Below the pieces are notes generated by a model, which worked only from the letters and a program-made list of their open reading frames with translations, ran no database searches and was not told the DNA's origin. Shown here piece by piece: positions 1 through 5,950 of a DNA stretch of 10,812 nt. The position numbers were made by a program, and so were the translations under genes. This DNA is from Ruminococcus sp. UBA3800 (GTDB lineage Bacteria; Bacillota; Clostridia; Oscillospirales; Ruminococcaceae): contig DFEO01000126.1 of the NCBI GenBank assembly GCA_002368715.1, positions 1 to 10,812 on the forward strand. Direction: 5' to 3'. Each line of letters begins with the position of its first letter. The stretch's first letter is position 1.

Positions 1-1163
1 AAGCGGTGCTGCTCGTCGGTTATAACAAGCGCAAGGTCCTTAAACTGCGTGCTCTTCTGCACCAGCGCATGGGTCCCCACCGCAACGCTGCATTCGCCCT
101 CTGCGATCTCCTTCTTTATGTTCTCCTTCTGCTTAGGTGTCATCGAGCCTGTCAAGAGGCTTACCTTGACACCTAGCGGCTCAAGGAATTTTCTCATCGT
201 TTCGTAATGCTGCACAGACAATATCTCGGTGGGCGCCATAAGCGCTGTCTGAAAGCCGTTCTTTGCTGCCGCATAAGCAAGAGCCGCCGCAACGGCAGTC
301 TTTCCCGAGCCGACATCTCCCTGAAGCAGCCTGTTCATCGGGGTCTTTTGCTGCATATCCGCAAGACACTCCCCGACAGCCCTGCGCTGACAGGCGGTCG
401 GCTCAAAGGGCAGCGCCTCAAAAAAAGGCTCGGCATCCGTGTCCGTCAGCCGATAGCCCCCGACCTCACGGCTGCGGCTTTTGAGCATCAGCATCGAGAT
501 CATAAGCGTCAGCAGCTCATCGAACACGAGCCGTTTTTTCGCCTGCTGCATCGAGTAAGCGTCCTTCGGAAAGTGGATGTTCTCGAAGGCGAACACCAGC
601 GAACACAGACCCTCACGCTTTCTCAGCTGCTCGGGCAGCGGCTCATATATGATGCTGTCAAGATAGCCGAGAGCCTGACGGACGTGACCTCTCAGCGCCT
701 GCTGGGTAAGCCCCTCGGTGAGGTGGTATACAGGCTGTATCTTTTCGTCCGAAGCCGCATTGAAGATAAGCGGCGAGCCCATTTCCTTGCGGATGATGCT
801 TCCCGTCACCTTGCCGAGGAACAGATATTCCTCTCCCACTGTAAGAGCGTTAAAGGCGTATTCACTGTTATATATCGTTACGGTCATATCATCGGAGCCG
901 TCCGTCACGGCTGCCTTGAATATGGTCAGCCCTTTTTTTATCCTGGCAGCAGGCAGCTTTTTGAACACCTTTGCCTTTATCAGCGCCTGCTCGTTCGGCA
1001 AAGCATCGCTTATCCCGACAGGCTGTGTAAGGTCAAGATAGTCTCTCGGGAAAAAGCACAGCAGGTCGTAGACCGTTTTTATGCCCAGCCTTTCGTATTT
1101 CTCCGCACGCTTGGGACCCACGCCCTTTAAATACGCTATCGGCTTTTTGAGCTGCGAAAGCAT
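1..1163 (-). CDS. recG: ATP-dependent DNA helicase RecG (N-terminal part, cut by window edge)
   Basis: RecG is a superfamily 2 DNA translocase that remodels stalled replication forks and branch-migrates Holliday junctions in the cytoplasm. The reading frame enters the window at its 3' side and is open from base 1, giving 387 codons of a protein that is usually about 680 residues. The N-terminal wedge/OB part begins with LKKPIAYLKGVGPKRAEKY, a typical RecG opening containing the helix-hairpin-helix-like GVGPKRA. Walker A is GDVGSGKT at residues 282-289, followed by a helicase motif Ia region (APTEILSVQHY) and TGSMTPKQK; the Walker B box DEQH is at 383-386, right at the edge. The start could be either of two adjacent ATG codons (1166 or 1163); the GGAGG at 1171-1175 on this strand lies 7 nt from 1163 and only 4 nt from 1166, so 1163 is preferred. 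It has its own promoter and is divergent from the other genes. Family assignment is firm. Confidence 0.96.
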   Translation of the reverse strand, partial: MLSQLKKPIAYLKGVGPKRAEKYERLGIKTVYDLLCFFPRDYLDLTQPVGISDALPNEQALIKAKVFKKLPAARIKKGLTIFKAAVTDGSDDMTVTIYNSEYAFNALTVGEEYLFLGKVTGSIIRKEMGSPLIFNAASDEKIQPVYHLTEGLTQQALRGHVRQALGYLDSIIYEPLPEQLRKREGLCSLVFAFENIHFPKDAYSMQQAKKRLVFDELLTLMISMLMLKSRSREVGGYRLTDTDAEPFFEALPFEPTACQRRAVGECLADMQQKTPMNRLLQGDVGSGKTAVAAALAYAAAKNGFQTALMAPTEILSVQHYETMRKFLEPLGVKVSLLTGSMTPKQKENIKKEIAEGECSVAVGTHALVQKSTQFKDLALVITDEQHR

Positions 1164-1202
1164 CATCTCACCTCCCCTTTGTAAAATATAGTACTATTAT
1201 AT

Positions 1203-1231
1203 ATTATAACACATTATCACCGTTTTGTCCA
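1203..1231 (-). promoter_or_regulatory. Probable sigma-A promoter of recG
   Basis: On the minus strand a TGGACA -35 box (1226-1231) and a perfect TATAAT -10 box (1203-1208) are separated by exactly 17 nt. The predicted start of transcription is near 1196, leaving a leader of about 30 nt that includes the GGAGGTGAG ribosome site before the recG start codon. Only the boxes and spacing are seen; transcription itself is inferred. Confidence 0.75.
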
Positions 1232-1289
1232 CCGTTTATATTTTATTATGGTTATCCCTTTGACACCACAGCTTTGCCTCCAAACCCTC

Positions 1290-1320
1290 GCTCGTCTGTG
1301 AGCATTCGCTCACAGCGAGC
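1290..1320. repeat. Stem-loop with 8-bp plus 5-bp perfect arms
   Basis: The inner arms ctgtgagc (1296-1303) and gctcacag (1308-1315) pair perfectly around a 4-nt loop. After a single bulged T at 1295 the stem continues with gctcg (1290-1294) and cgagc (1316-1320). There is no T-tract on either side, so it is not a standard intrinsic terminator. Confidence 0.7.
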
Positions 1321-1336
1321 TCGGGAGCGTATGGGG

Positions 1337-1380
1337 GAGGGCTTCGCCCTCGTTACCGACCCATCGGGGCTTCGCCCCGA
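1337..1380. repeat. Pair of adjacent TTC-loop hairpins
   Basis: Two small perfect hairpins follow each other: gagggc-ttc-gccctc (1337-1351, 6-bp stem) and tcggggc-ttc-gccccga (1364-1380, 7-bp stem). They share the same GC-TTC-GC apex. Neither has a following T-run. They look like parts of a small palindromic intergenic element rather than a control site of a nearby gene. Confidence 0.65.
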
Positions 1381-1382
1381 AC

Positions 1383-1527
1383 CCCATTATCTAAGGCATT
1401 TTAATTGGTGCGTCAAGTATATAACCATATATTTTATTCACCAAGATCGGCTTTCGCAGGCAGGCTTTGCCCCGTCAGGTATGTACATTCGCACAGACAG
1501 CCCGGGACACCCATTATCCAAGGCATT
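1383..1527 (+). repeat. Direct repeat of an 18-mer, 127 bp apart
   Basis: CCCATTATCTAAGGCATT at 1383-1400 recurs as CCCATTATCCAAGGCATT at 1510-1527, with 17 of 18 bases identical. Both copies follow a GC-rich segment (tcgccccgaa and cagcccggga), so the two halves of this stretch may be diverged copies of the same element. Confidence 0.65.
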
Positions 1528-1618
1528 CTGGCCGGCGTGTCGGGCAGATGAGCATAAAAGTGATCTGCGTGCAGATCTTACAGGGAAATCATTTTTTACC
1601 CTTTTCCCTCAACTCAAA

Positions 1619-1637
1619 GCTGCCGCACAGCGGCAGC
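1619..1637. repeat. Perfect 8-bp GC-rich hairpin
   Basis: gctgccgc (1619-1626) and gcggcagc (1630-1637) form a perfect 8-bp stem around a 3-nt loop. It lies between the two arms of the longer inverted repeat 1586-1599/1653-1666, so the whole of 1586-1666 could fold as one branched structure. No T-tract follows on either strand, which argues against a terminator. Confidence 0.6.
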
Positions 1638-1689
1638 CGGCACAGATGATCAGTGAAAAATGATTTGCGTGGGGATTTTGAAAAAATAC

Positions 1690-1718
1690 TTGCAATGAGT
1701 TTATTTTTGTGTTATAAT
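1690..1718 (+). promoter_or_regulatory. Probable sigma-A promoter of the acylation operon
   Basis: A TTGCAA -35 box (1690-1695) stands 17 nt from a perfect TATAAT -10 box (1713-1718), in AT-rich surroundings. The predicted start near 1725 gives a leader of about 125 nt before the SGNH gene, and this leader contains the octamer repeats. It is the only good promoter I see before the four-gene run. Confidence 0.75.
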
Positions 1719-1761
1719 ATTTTGGGTGTGCTTTGTTGTCTTGTGATAACGGGCAGCAAAA

Positions 1762-1825
1762 GCACACATACACTTATAGACTTATGCACTTATACACTTA
1801 TGCACTTATGCAATTATACACTTAG
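1762..1825 (+). repeat. Eight tandem copies of an 8-bp repeat in the operon leader
   Basis: The block reads as eight consecutive octamers: GCACACAT, ACACTTAT, AGACTTAT, GCACTTAT, ACACTTAT, GCACTTAT, GCAATTAT and ACACTTAG. The consensus is RCACTTAT, with the outer units degenerate. The array sits downstream of the promoter and ends 26 nt before the SGNH start codon, so it should be transcribed as part of the 5' leader. Octamer arrays can change copy number by slippage. The sequence downstream has only a weak ribosome site, so the repeats could influence translation, but no mechanism is visible. Chance short reading frames through it (for instance ATG at 1800 to the stop at 1833) lack ribosome sites. 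Confidence 0.85.
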
Positions 1826-1851
1826 CCGAACCTGAAACTGGATGTGAATTT

Positions 1852-2706
1852 ATGAACGATGCTCAGAATCAGCTGAAAACTCAGTTGGCACAGAAAAAAA
1901 GAATCAGGACCCAGCAGGGAGTCATCTCCGTGTTCTCTATGCTTTGCCTTTTGTTTTCCTGTGTCTGGGGTGTCCACGCTTTTGGCTCAAAGACCGTTTT
2001 CTTTGCGCCGTCCTCCGATGACAGCTCTTCAGCAGTGAAGACAGAGGCAAAGAAAAACACCTCGAAGGACTCAAGCTCCAAGGCAGACAAAAAAGCCGAC
2101 AGCGGCGATACATCAGAAAGCAAGGCCGACCACGACGAGAACGACGACCTCTCGGATGCGGCTTTTATAGGCGACTCCAGAACGGTGGGACTTCAAAACA
2201 CCTGTCCCTACCCGAAGGCAACATTTTTCTGCTATGTGGGTATGCACATAGACAATGCGGTGTCAGACCCCGCCTTCACTCTTTCAAACGGCAATGCGGG
2301 AACGGTCATCGACGCTCTTGGCGAGGGAAGCTTCGGTAGGATATATATAAACCTCGGTACGAACGAGCTGGGCTGGCCCTATATCGAGAACTTCCAGGAG
2401 TATTACCGTGACCTTATCGAGCAGATAAAGGCTGTTCAGCCCGATGCAGCTATCTATGCCGAGTCGATACTTCCCGTAACGGCTTCGAGAGAGCTTCAGG
2501 GCGACGATATAACGAATGCGAACGTTGTGCGCTTCAATGAGGCGATACAGGAGGTCTGCTCGCAGACAGGCGCAGTTTATCTGAACTGCTGGGAGGCTCT
2601 TGCGGACGCAAACGGCTGTCTGCCCGAGGACTGGTCGGTGGACGGTATCCATCTGCTTGGCGAGGCCTGTGACAAATGGCTGGCATACATTATTGACAAC
2701 ACTTGA
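1852..2706 (+). CDS. Membrane-anchored SGNH/GDSL-type hydrolase
   Basis: This 284-residue protein has a basic N-terminus, one hydrophobic segment at about 23-45 (signal anchor), a Ser/Lys/Asp-rich linker of low complexity at about 54-100, and an extracytoplasmic SGNH hydrolase domain. Visible family blocks are GDSR (107-110, catalytic Ser109), the GTN of NLGTNE (Asn171) and DGIH (Asp264, His267), giving a complete Ser-Asp-His set. SGNH enzymes are acyl esterases or acyltransferases on glycans and lipids. As first gene of a unit with an MBOAT protein, it plausibly transfers or removes acyl (acetyl) groups on a surface polysaccharide; the substrate cannot be read from sequence. The start has only a weak upstream ribosome site, but the next in-frame ATG would remove half of the membrane segment. 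Fold assignment is firm, role inferred. Confidence 0.85.
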   Translation: MNDAQNQLKTQLAQKKRIRTQQGVISVFSMLCLLFSCVWGVHAFGSKTVFFAPSSDDSSSAVKTEAKKNTSKDSSSKADKKADSGDTSESKADHDENDDLSDAAFIGDSRTVGLQNTCPYPKATFFCYVGMHIDNAVSDPAFTLSNGNAGTVIDALGEGSFGRIYINLGTNELGWPYIENFQEYYRDLIEQIKAVQPDAAIYAESILPVTASRELQGDDITNANVVRFNEAIQEVCSQTGAVYLNCWEALADANGCLPEDWSVDGIHLLGEACDKWLAYIIDNT

Positions 2707-2725
2707 TATGAAAGGATAGATAATC

Positions 2726-3220
2726 ATGAAGAAGATCGCAACACTAACTATCTGCGCTGTTATGGCGCTCAGCGCAGCAGCGCTCACCTCCTGCGGCGGC
2801 AGCTCGGACTCCTCGAAGGCAGGCACCTCGAAGAGCGCATCCGCAGACAGGGATGTGAGCAAGACCGCAGACAAGCTCCTTAACGACATCACATATAAGG
2901 ATCAGCTCAGCGAGCTCAGCGAGGACAAGATCGAAGGCGTTGTAGGCATTTCAAAGGACCTTTTCAAGACAGGAAAGGTATACAGAGGCTCGGGCGCTAC
3001 CGCCGAGGAGATAGACTGCTTTGAGGCTGTTGACGAGGACGCTGCAAAGCAGATAGAGTCCGCTCTCGAAAGCTATGTCGAAGACCTGAAGGCAAGATTC
3101 AAAGACTATGCACCCGGCGAGATGGACAAGCTTGAAAAGGCTGTCCTTGCCAGGGACGGGAAATATGTGTTCCTGTCGATATCCGATGACGACGCAGAGG
3201 CAAAGAAGATCATCGGCTGA
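2726..3220 (+). CDS. DUF4358-like small lipoprotein
   Basis: A 164-residue secreted lipoprotein. The signal peptide (residues 1-22) ends in a good lipobox, LTSC, with the lipidated Cys at 23, followed by a Gly/Ser-rich stretch. The mature part, from about residue 44, is acidic and helix-rich (segments such as DKLLNDITYKDQLSEL, EDAAKQIESALESYVEDLKARF). It matches my memory of the DUF4358 family of Firmicutes lipoproteins, whose function is unknown. It has an AAAGGA ribosome site (2711-2716) and starts only 19 nt after the SGNH stop, so it is co-transcribed. The position between an SGNH hydrolase and an MBOAT acyltransferase suggests an accessory or scaffold role in the acylation system; that is inference. 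The lipoprotein call is firm, the family call moderate. Confidence 0.8.
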   Translation: MKKIATLTICAVMALSAAALTSCGGSSDSSKAGTSKSASADRDVSKTADKLLNDITYKDQLSELSEDKIEGVVGISKDLFKTGKVYRGSGATAEEIDCFEAVDEDAAKQIESALESYVEDLKARFKDYAPGEMDKLEKAVLARDGKYVFLSISDDDAEAKKIIG

Positions 3221-3235
3221 CATCCAGTTTAGTTT

Positions 3236-3273
3236 AAGGAGGTTCGTATCCCTTTTCAGGGCTGCGTGACATA
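3236..3273 (+). promoter_or_regulatory. Displaced ribosome site and mini-hairpin before the MBOAT gene
   Basis: The only strong Shine-Dalgarno match before the MBOAT gene, AAGGAGG at 3236-3242, ends 31 nt upstream of the ATG at 3274, far beyond normal spacing. Between them is a small hairpin, ccct-tttc-aggg (3250-3261). The MBOAT frame is open back to a stop at 3235 but contains no ATG, GTG or TTG upstream of 3274 (only a CTG at 3262). Either the hairpin shortens the effective distance, or initiation relies on coupling or an unusual start. Confidence 0.4.
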
Positions 3274-4686
3274 ATGGTTTTTTCAAGTATAACTTTTTTG
3301 TTTGCTTTTTTACCGGCAGTTTTGATAGTCTATTACATCGCTCCGAAGAAGCTGCGAAACCTTGTGCTGTTTTTGTTCAGCCTTGTTTTCTATGCCTGGG
3401 GCGAGGCTGTTTATATCTGGCTCATGCTGGCATCGACCGTCGTCGCTTATGTGACGGGGCTGCTGGCGGACAGAACTAAACGCAAAAAAGACAGCAAGCT
3501 GCCGTTTTTTGCTATGCTGGCGGCTGTCGTGTGGAACATGGGGCTGCTGCTGTTTTTCAAGTATACCGACTTCTTTATAACCACGGCAAACGATGCCTTC
3601 GGGGCGCATATAAAGCTGCTTGGCTTTACACTGCCCATAGGCATATCGTTTTACAGCTTCCAGACGCTCTCCTATGTTATCGACGTTTACAAGGGGGATG
3701 TGAGGAGCCAGAAAAACTTTCTCACGCTGGGCGCTTATGTGGCACTGTTCCCTCAGCTCATAGCAGGTCCTATCGTCCGCTATAAGGACGTCGAGGAGCA
3801 GCTGATGCAGCGCTCGGAAACGGTCGAGAACTTCTCGCTGGGTGTAAGACGCTTTGCTGTCGGCCTTGGCAAAAAGGTCATCCTTGCCAACAACATCGGT
3901 GCGCTCTTTACACTTATTTCCGAAACGGACCAGAGCGAGATGACCGTTCTTTCGGCGTGGCTGGCGGCTTTCGCCTTTACTTTCCAGATATACTTTGACT
4001 TCTCGGGCTATTCCGATATGGCCATAGGGCTCGGAAAAATGTTCGGCTTTACGTTCAGAGAAAACTTCAATTATCCATATATCTCCGACTCTATTACCGA
4101 GTTCTGGAGACGCTGGCATATATCGCTGTCCAGCTGGTTTCGGGACTATGTTTACATACCTCTCGGCGGCAACCGCAAGGGCAAGGCCAGACAGTGTGTG
4201 AACATTATGATAGTGTGGCTGCTTACGGGCTTCTGGCACGGCGCAAACTGGAACTTCATTATTTGGGGAGTTTATTTCGGCATCATACTGCTGCTTGAAA
4301 AGAACTTCCTGCTCAAAGTCCTTTCAAAGGCACCGAAGACAGTGCAGCATATCTATGCGCTGCTGCTGATAGTCATAGGCTGGGGCATCTTTGCCTATGA
4401 GGACTTTTCAAAGCTGGGACAGAACTTTGCAAATATGTTCGGTCTTGGCGGTGTGCCGCTTACGGACAGAGCTTCGGTGTTCAATCTGCTCACCTATCTG
4501 CTCACCTTTGCCGTGCTGATAATAGCATCGACACCGTATCCGAAGAAGCTTGCAAACAGGCTGGAGGACAAAAAGCCCGTGGCTTTTGCGGTGTGCGAAC
4601 CTGTGTGGATAGCAGTGCTCCTGACAGTATCGACTGCTTATCTTGCAGGCAATTCATTCAATCCGTTCCTTTATTTCAGATTCTGA
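3274..4686 (+). CDS. MBOAT family O-acyltransferase (AlgI/DltB/PatA type)
   Basis: Membrane-bound O-acyltransferases of this type pass acyl groups, usually acetyl, from the cytoplasm to an extracytoplasmic partner that modifies a polysaccharide. The protein has 470 residues, the usual length, and about ten hydrophobic segments. Hallmarks in order: FLFSLVFYAWGE (about 33-44), PIGISFYSFQTLSYVIDVY (121-139), LFPQLIAGPIVRY (158-170), YFDFSGYSDMAIG (240-252), FWRRWHISLSSWFRDYVYIPLGGNR across 277-301, and LTGFWHGANWNFIIWG (317-332) with the invariant histidine at 322, the same number as in Pseudomonas AlgI. A second conserved His is at 282. It follows the lipoprotein by 53 nt and is followed 16 nt later by the DHHW gene. 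No frameshift or lost motif. The family is firm; acetyl as the group and the glycan target are inferred. Confidence 0.95.
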   Translation: MVFSSITFLFAFLPAVLIVYYIAPKKLRNLVLFLFSLVFYAWGEAVYIWLMLASTVVAYVTGLLADRTKRKKDSKLPFFAMLAAVVWNMGLLLFFKYTDFFITTANDAFGAHIKLLGFTLPIGISFYSFQTLSYVIDVYKGDVRSQKNFLTLGAYVALFPQLIAGPIVRYKDVEEQLMQRSETVENFSLGVRRFAVGLGKKVILANNIGALFTLISETDQSEMTVLSAWLAAFAFTFQIYFDFSGYSDMAIGLGKMFGFTFRENFNYPYISDSITEFWRRWHISLSSWFRDYVYIPLGGNRKGKARQCVNIMIVWLLTGFWHGANWNFIIWGVYFGIILLLEKNFLLKVLSKAPKTVQHIYALLLIVIGWGIFAYEDFSKLGQNFANMFGLGGVPLTDRASVFNLLTYLLTFAVLIIASTPYPKKLANRLEDKKPVAFAVCEPVWIAVLLTVSTAYLAGNSFNPFLYFRF

Positions 4687-4702
4687 CCCCGGAGGGCATC
4701 TC

Positions 4703-5887
4703 ATGAAAGTAAAAAAAATAAAAAACTATATAGTGATATGCCTGTTTCTGGTGTTCGTGTTCGGGTTCTGCTTTTTCGGCATCCTGCAAAAGGACAGGGA
4801 CTTTTCCGAAATGGAGAACCGCACCCTGCAGAAGTTTCCCGAGGTGTCCTATGAGCGCATAAAAAACGGCGAGTTCACCAAGGAGTTCGAGACCTATATG
4901 TCGGATCAGGTGTTTCTCAAGGACGAGCTGGTATCTGTAAAGACAGTGTCAGACCTTGCTTTTTTGAAATCAAGACAGAATGATGTCTATTTCGGCTCCG
5001 ACGGGTTCTATCTCAAGGACTTTTCGGAAAATGACGAACAGATCGACAAGAACGTGGGATATATAAACACCTTCGCAGACAAGCTGCCAAAGGATGTGAG
5101 CGTAAGCTTTCTGCTGGCACCGAATGCCGTGAGCGTTCTGGAGGACAAGCTGCCTCTCATCAATGACACCGACGACCAGGCAGAGGCCGCAAAGCGCATC
5201 GAAAACAGCCTTTCCGACAGAGTCAGGTTCGTATGCCCGCTGGACGAGTTCAAAGAGCGCTCCGACAAGGACGAGCTTTACTATCACACCGACCACCACT
5301 GGACCACCAAGGGTGCGGAGCTCGGCTTTGACGCTCTGATGAAGCGCATGGGCGAAAGTGTTCCCGAGGCTGACTTTACGATAGAAAAGCTTCCGGACTT
5401 TTACGGCACGATGTATTCGCAGGCGCCCTATGCCCTTGCGCAAAGTGATACCGTTTTGCTGCCGTCACAGATAGGCAGCGAGATAACGGTCAGCTATGAA
5501 GAGCCCCAGGGCGACCACACAGCACCCATGGCCTGCACCGAAACAGAGGGGGTACTCACAAAGAGAGGACTGTTTGCAGACGAGCTGAAAACGGTCAAGG
5601 ACAAGTATGCCACATTTATGGGGGGCAACTTCACCAGACTCAGGATAAGCAGCGATGGCGCAGCCGAGGACGAGAGAGTGCTTATCGTCAAGGACAGCTA
5701 CTGCAACTCGATGATGCCGTATTTCTGCACCAAGTATAAGGATATAACAGTGTGTGACCTGAGATATTTCGGCATGAATACACAGCCGCTCTCTCAGCTT
5801 ATTGAAGAGCGTGGGATTAAAAAGGTCATACTCGTTTACAACATTGATTTTATAAATTCGGACAACAGCTTCGTATGGATGGAATGA
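4703..5887 (+). CDS. DHHW family protein, AlgJ-like partner of the MBOAT enzyme
   Basis: A 394-residue protein with one N-terminal membrane anchor (about 9-28) and an extracytoplasmic domain. It carries the eponymous DHHW box at 197-200 within HTDHHWTTKGA, and downstream RVLIVKDSYCNSMMPYF with a likely nucleophilic Ser332 in a DSY context, the same order of Asp-His and Ser motifs seen in AlgJ/AlgX-type O-acetyltransferases. Conserved N-terminal landmarks are ENRTLQKFPE (38-47) and VYFGSDGFYLKD (95-106). These proteins accept the acyl group from the MBOAT partner and place it on a polysaccharide; here that role is inferred from family and adjacency. The start at 4703 is chosen over an upstream ATG at 4643 because a GGAGGG (4691-4696) lies 6 nt before it, whereas 4643 is buried inside the MBOAT gene and adds residues that would precede the membrane anchor. 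Confidence 0.9.
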   Translation: MKVKKIKNYIVICLFLVFVFGFCFFGILQKDRDFSEMENRTLQKFPEVSYERIKNGEFTKEFETYMSDQVFLKDELVSVKTVSDLAFLKSRQNDVYFGSDGFYLKDFSENDEQIDKNVGYINTFADKLPKDVSVSFLLAPNAVSVLEDKLPLINDTDDQAEAAKRIENSLSDRVRFVCPLDEFKERSDKDELYYHTDHHWTTKGAELGFDALMKRMGESVPEADFTIEKLPDFYGTMYSQAPYALAQSDTVLLPSQIGSEITVSYEEPQGDHTAPMACTETEGVLTKRGLFADELKTVKDKYATFMGGNFTRLRISSDGAAEDERVLIVKDSYCNSMMPYFCTKYKDITVCDLRYFGMNTQPLSQLIEERGIKKVILVYNIDFINSDNSFVWME

Positions 5888-5891
5888 CAGT

Positions 5892-5919
5892 GATGATTAA
5901 ATGTTAATTTAATCATTTT
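5892..5919 (+). terminator. AT-rich hairpin after the acylation operon, possible weak terminator
   Basis: atgattaaa (5893-5901) pairs perfectly with tttaatcat (5908-5916) around a 6-nt loop, five bases after the DHHW stop, and runs into TTTT (5916-5919). The stem has only one G-C pair and the T-run is short, so termination may be partial and some transcription may continue into the DUF1015 gene. Confidence 0.4.
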
Positions 5920-5950
5920 GTGATATGTATAATAGTAAGGAGAAAAGAAT

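Larger units (their letters stand above)
1232..1689. other. Gene-free hairpin-rich intergenic stretch
   Basis: Nearly 460 bases between the two divergent promoters hold no gene I can support. A reading frame at 1274-1663 is open, but it has no ribosome site and its translation simply reads through the hairpins and repeats listed separately here. The stretch is a mosaic of short perfect stem-loops, many with a TTC loop, interrupted by AT-rich patches such as 1419-1441. It also contains a gatctgc/gcagatc palindrome (1562-1577) and a 14-bp inverted repeat with one T:G pairing (1586-1599 with 1653-1666). The style resembles small dispersed intergenic repeat elements; that is an inference, as only one locus is visible. 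Confidence 0.55.

Noticed and set aside
207..1130. 307-codon plus-strand frame opposite recG
   Set aside because: The opposite strand encodes a clear RecG with Walker A and B motifs over the same bases; this frame is its shadow.
1274..1663. 129-codon plus-strand reading frame between recG and the SGNH gene
   Set aside because: It has no ribosome site or promoter, runs through perfect hairpins and a repeated 18-mer, and shows no recognisable domain. It is best explained as chance openness of GC-rich repeat DNA.
1653..1835. 60-codon frame ending just before the SGNH gene
   Set aside because: It spans the promoter boxes and then the octamer repeats, so most of it would not be transcribed from the predicted start. 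The repeated Thr-Leu/His-Leu residues are produced by the octamers.
3310..4239. 309-codon minus-strand frame inside the MBOAT gene
   Set aside because: The plus strand carries all MBOAT motifs here. The minus-strand translation has no recognisable domain and no ribosome site was evident.
5904..5933. Possible promoter for the DUF1015 gene (TTAATT, 18 nt, TATAAT)
   Set aside because: The predicted transcript would start near 5940, inside or after the AAGGAG ribosome site, and the -35 box is weak and lies within the hairpin. A chance match in AT-rich DNA is more likely.
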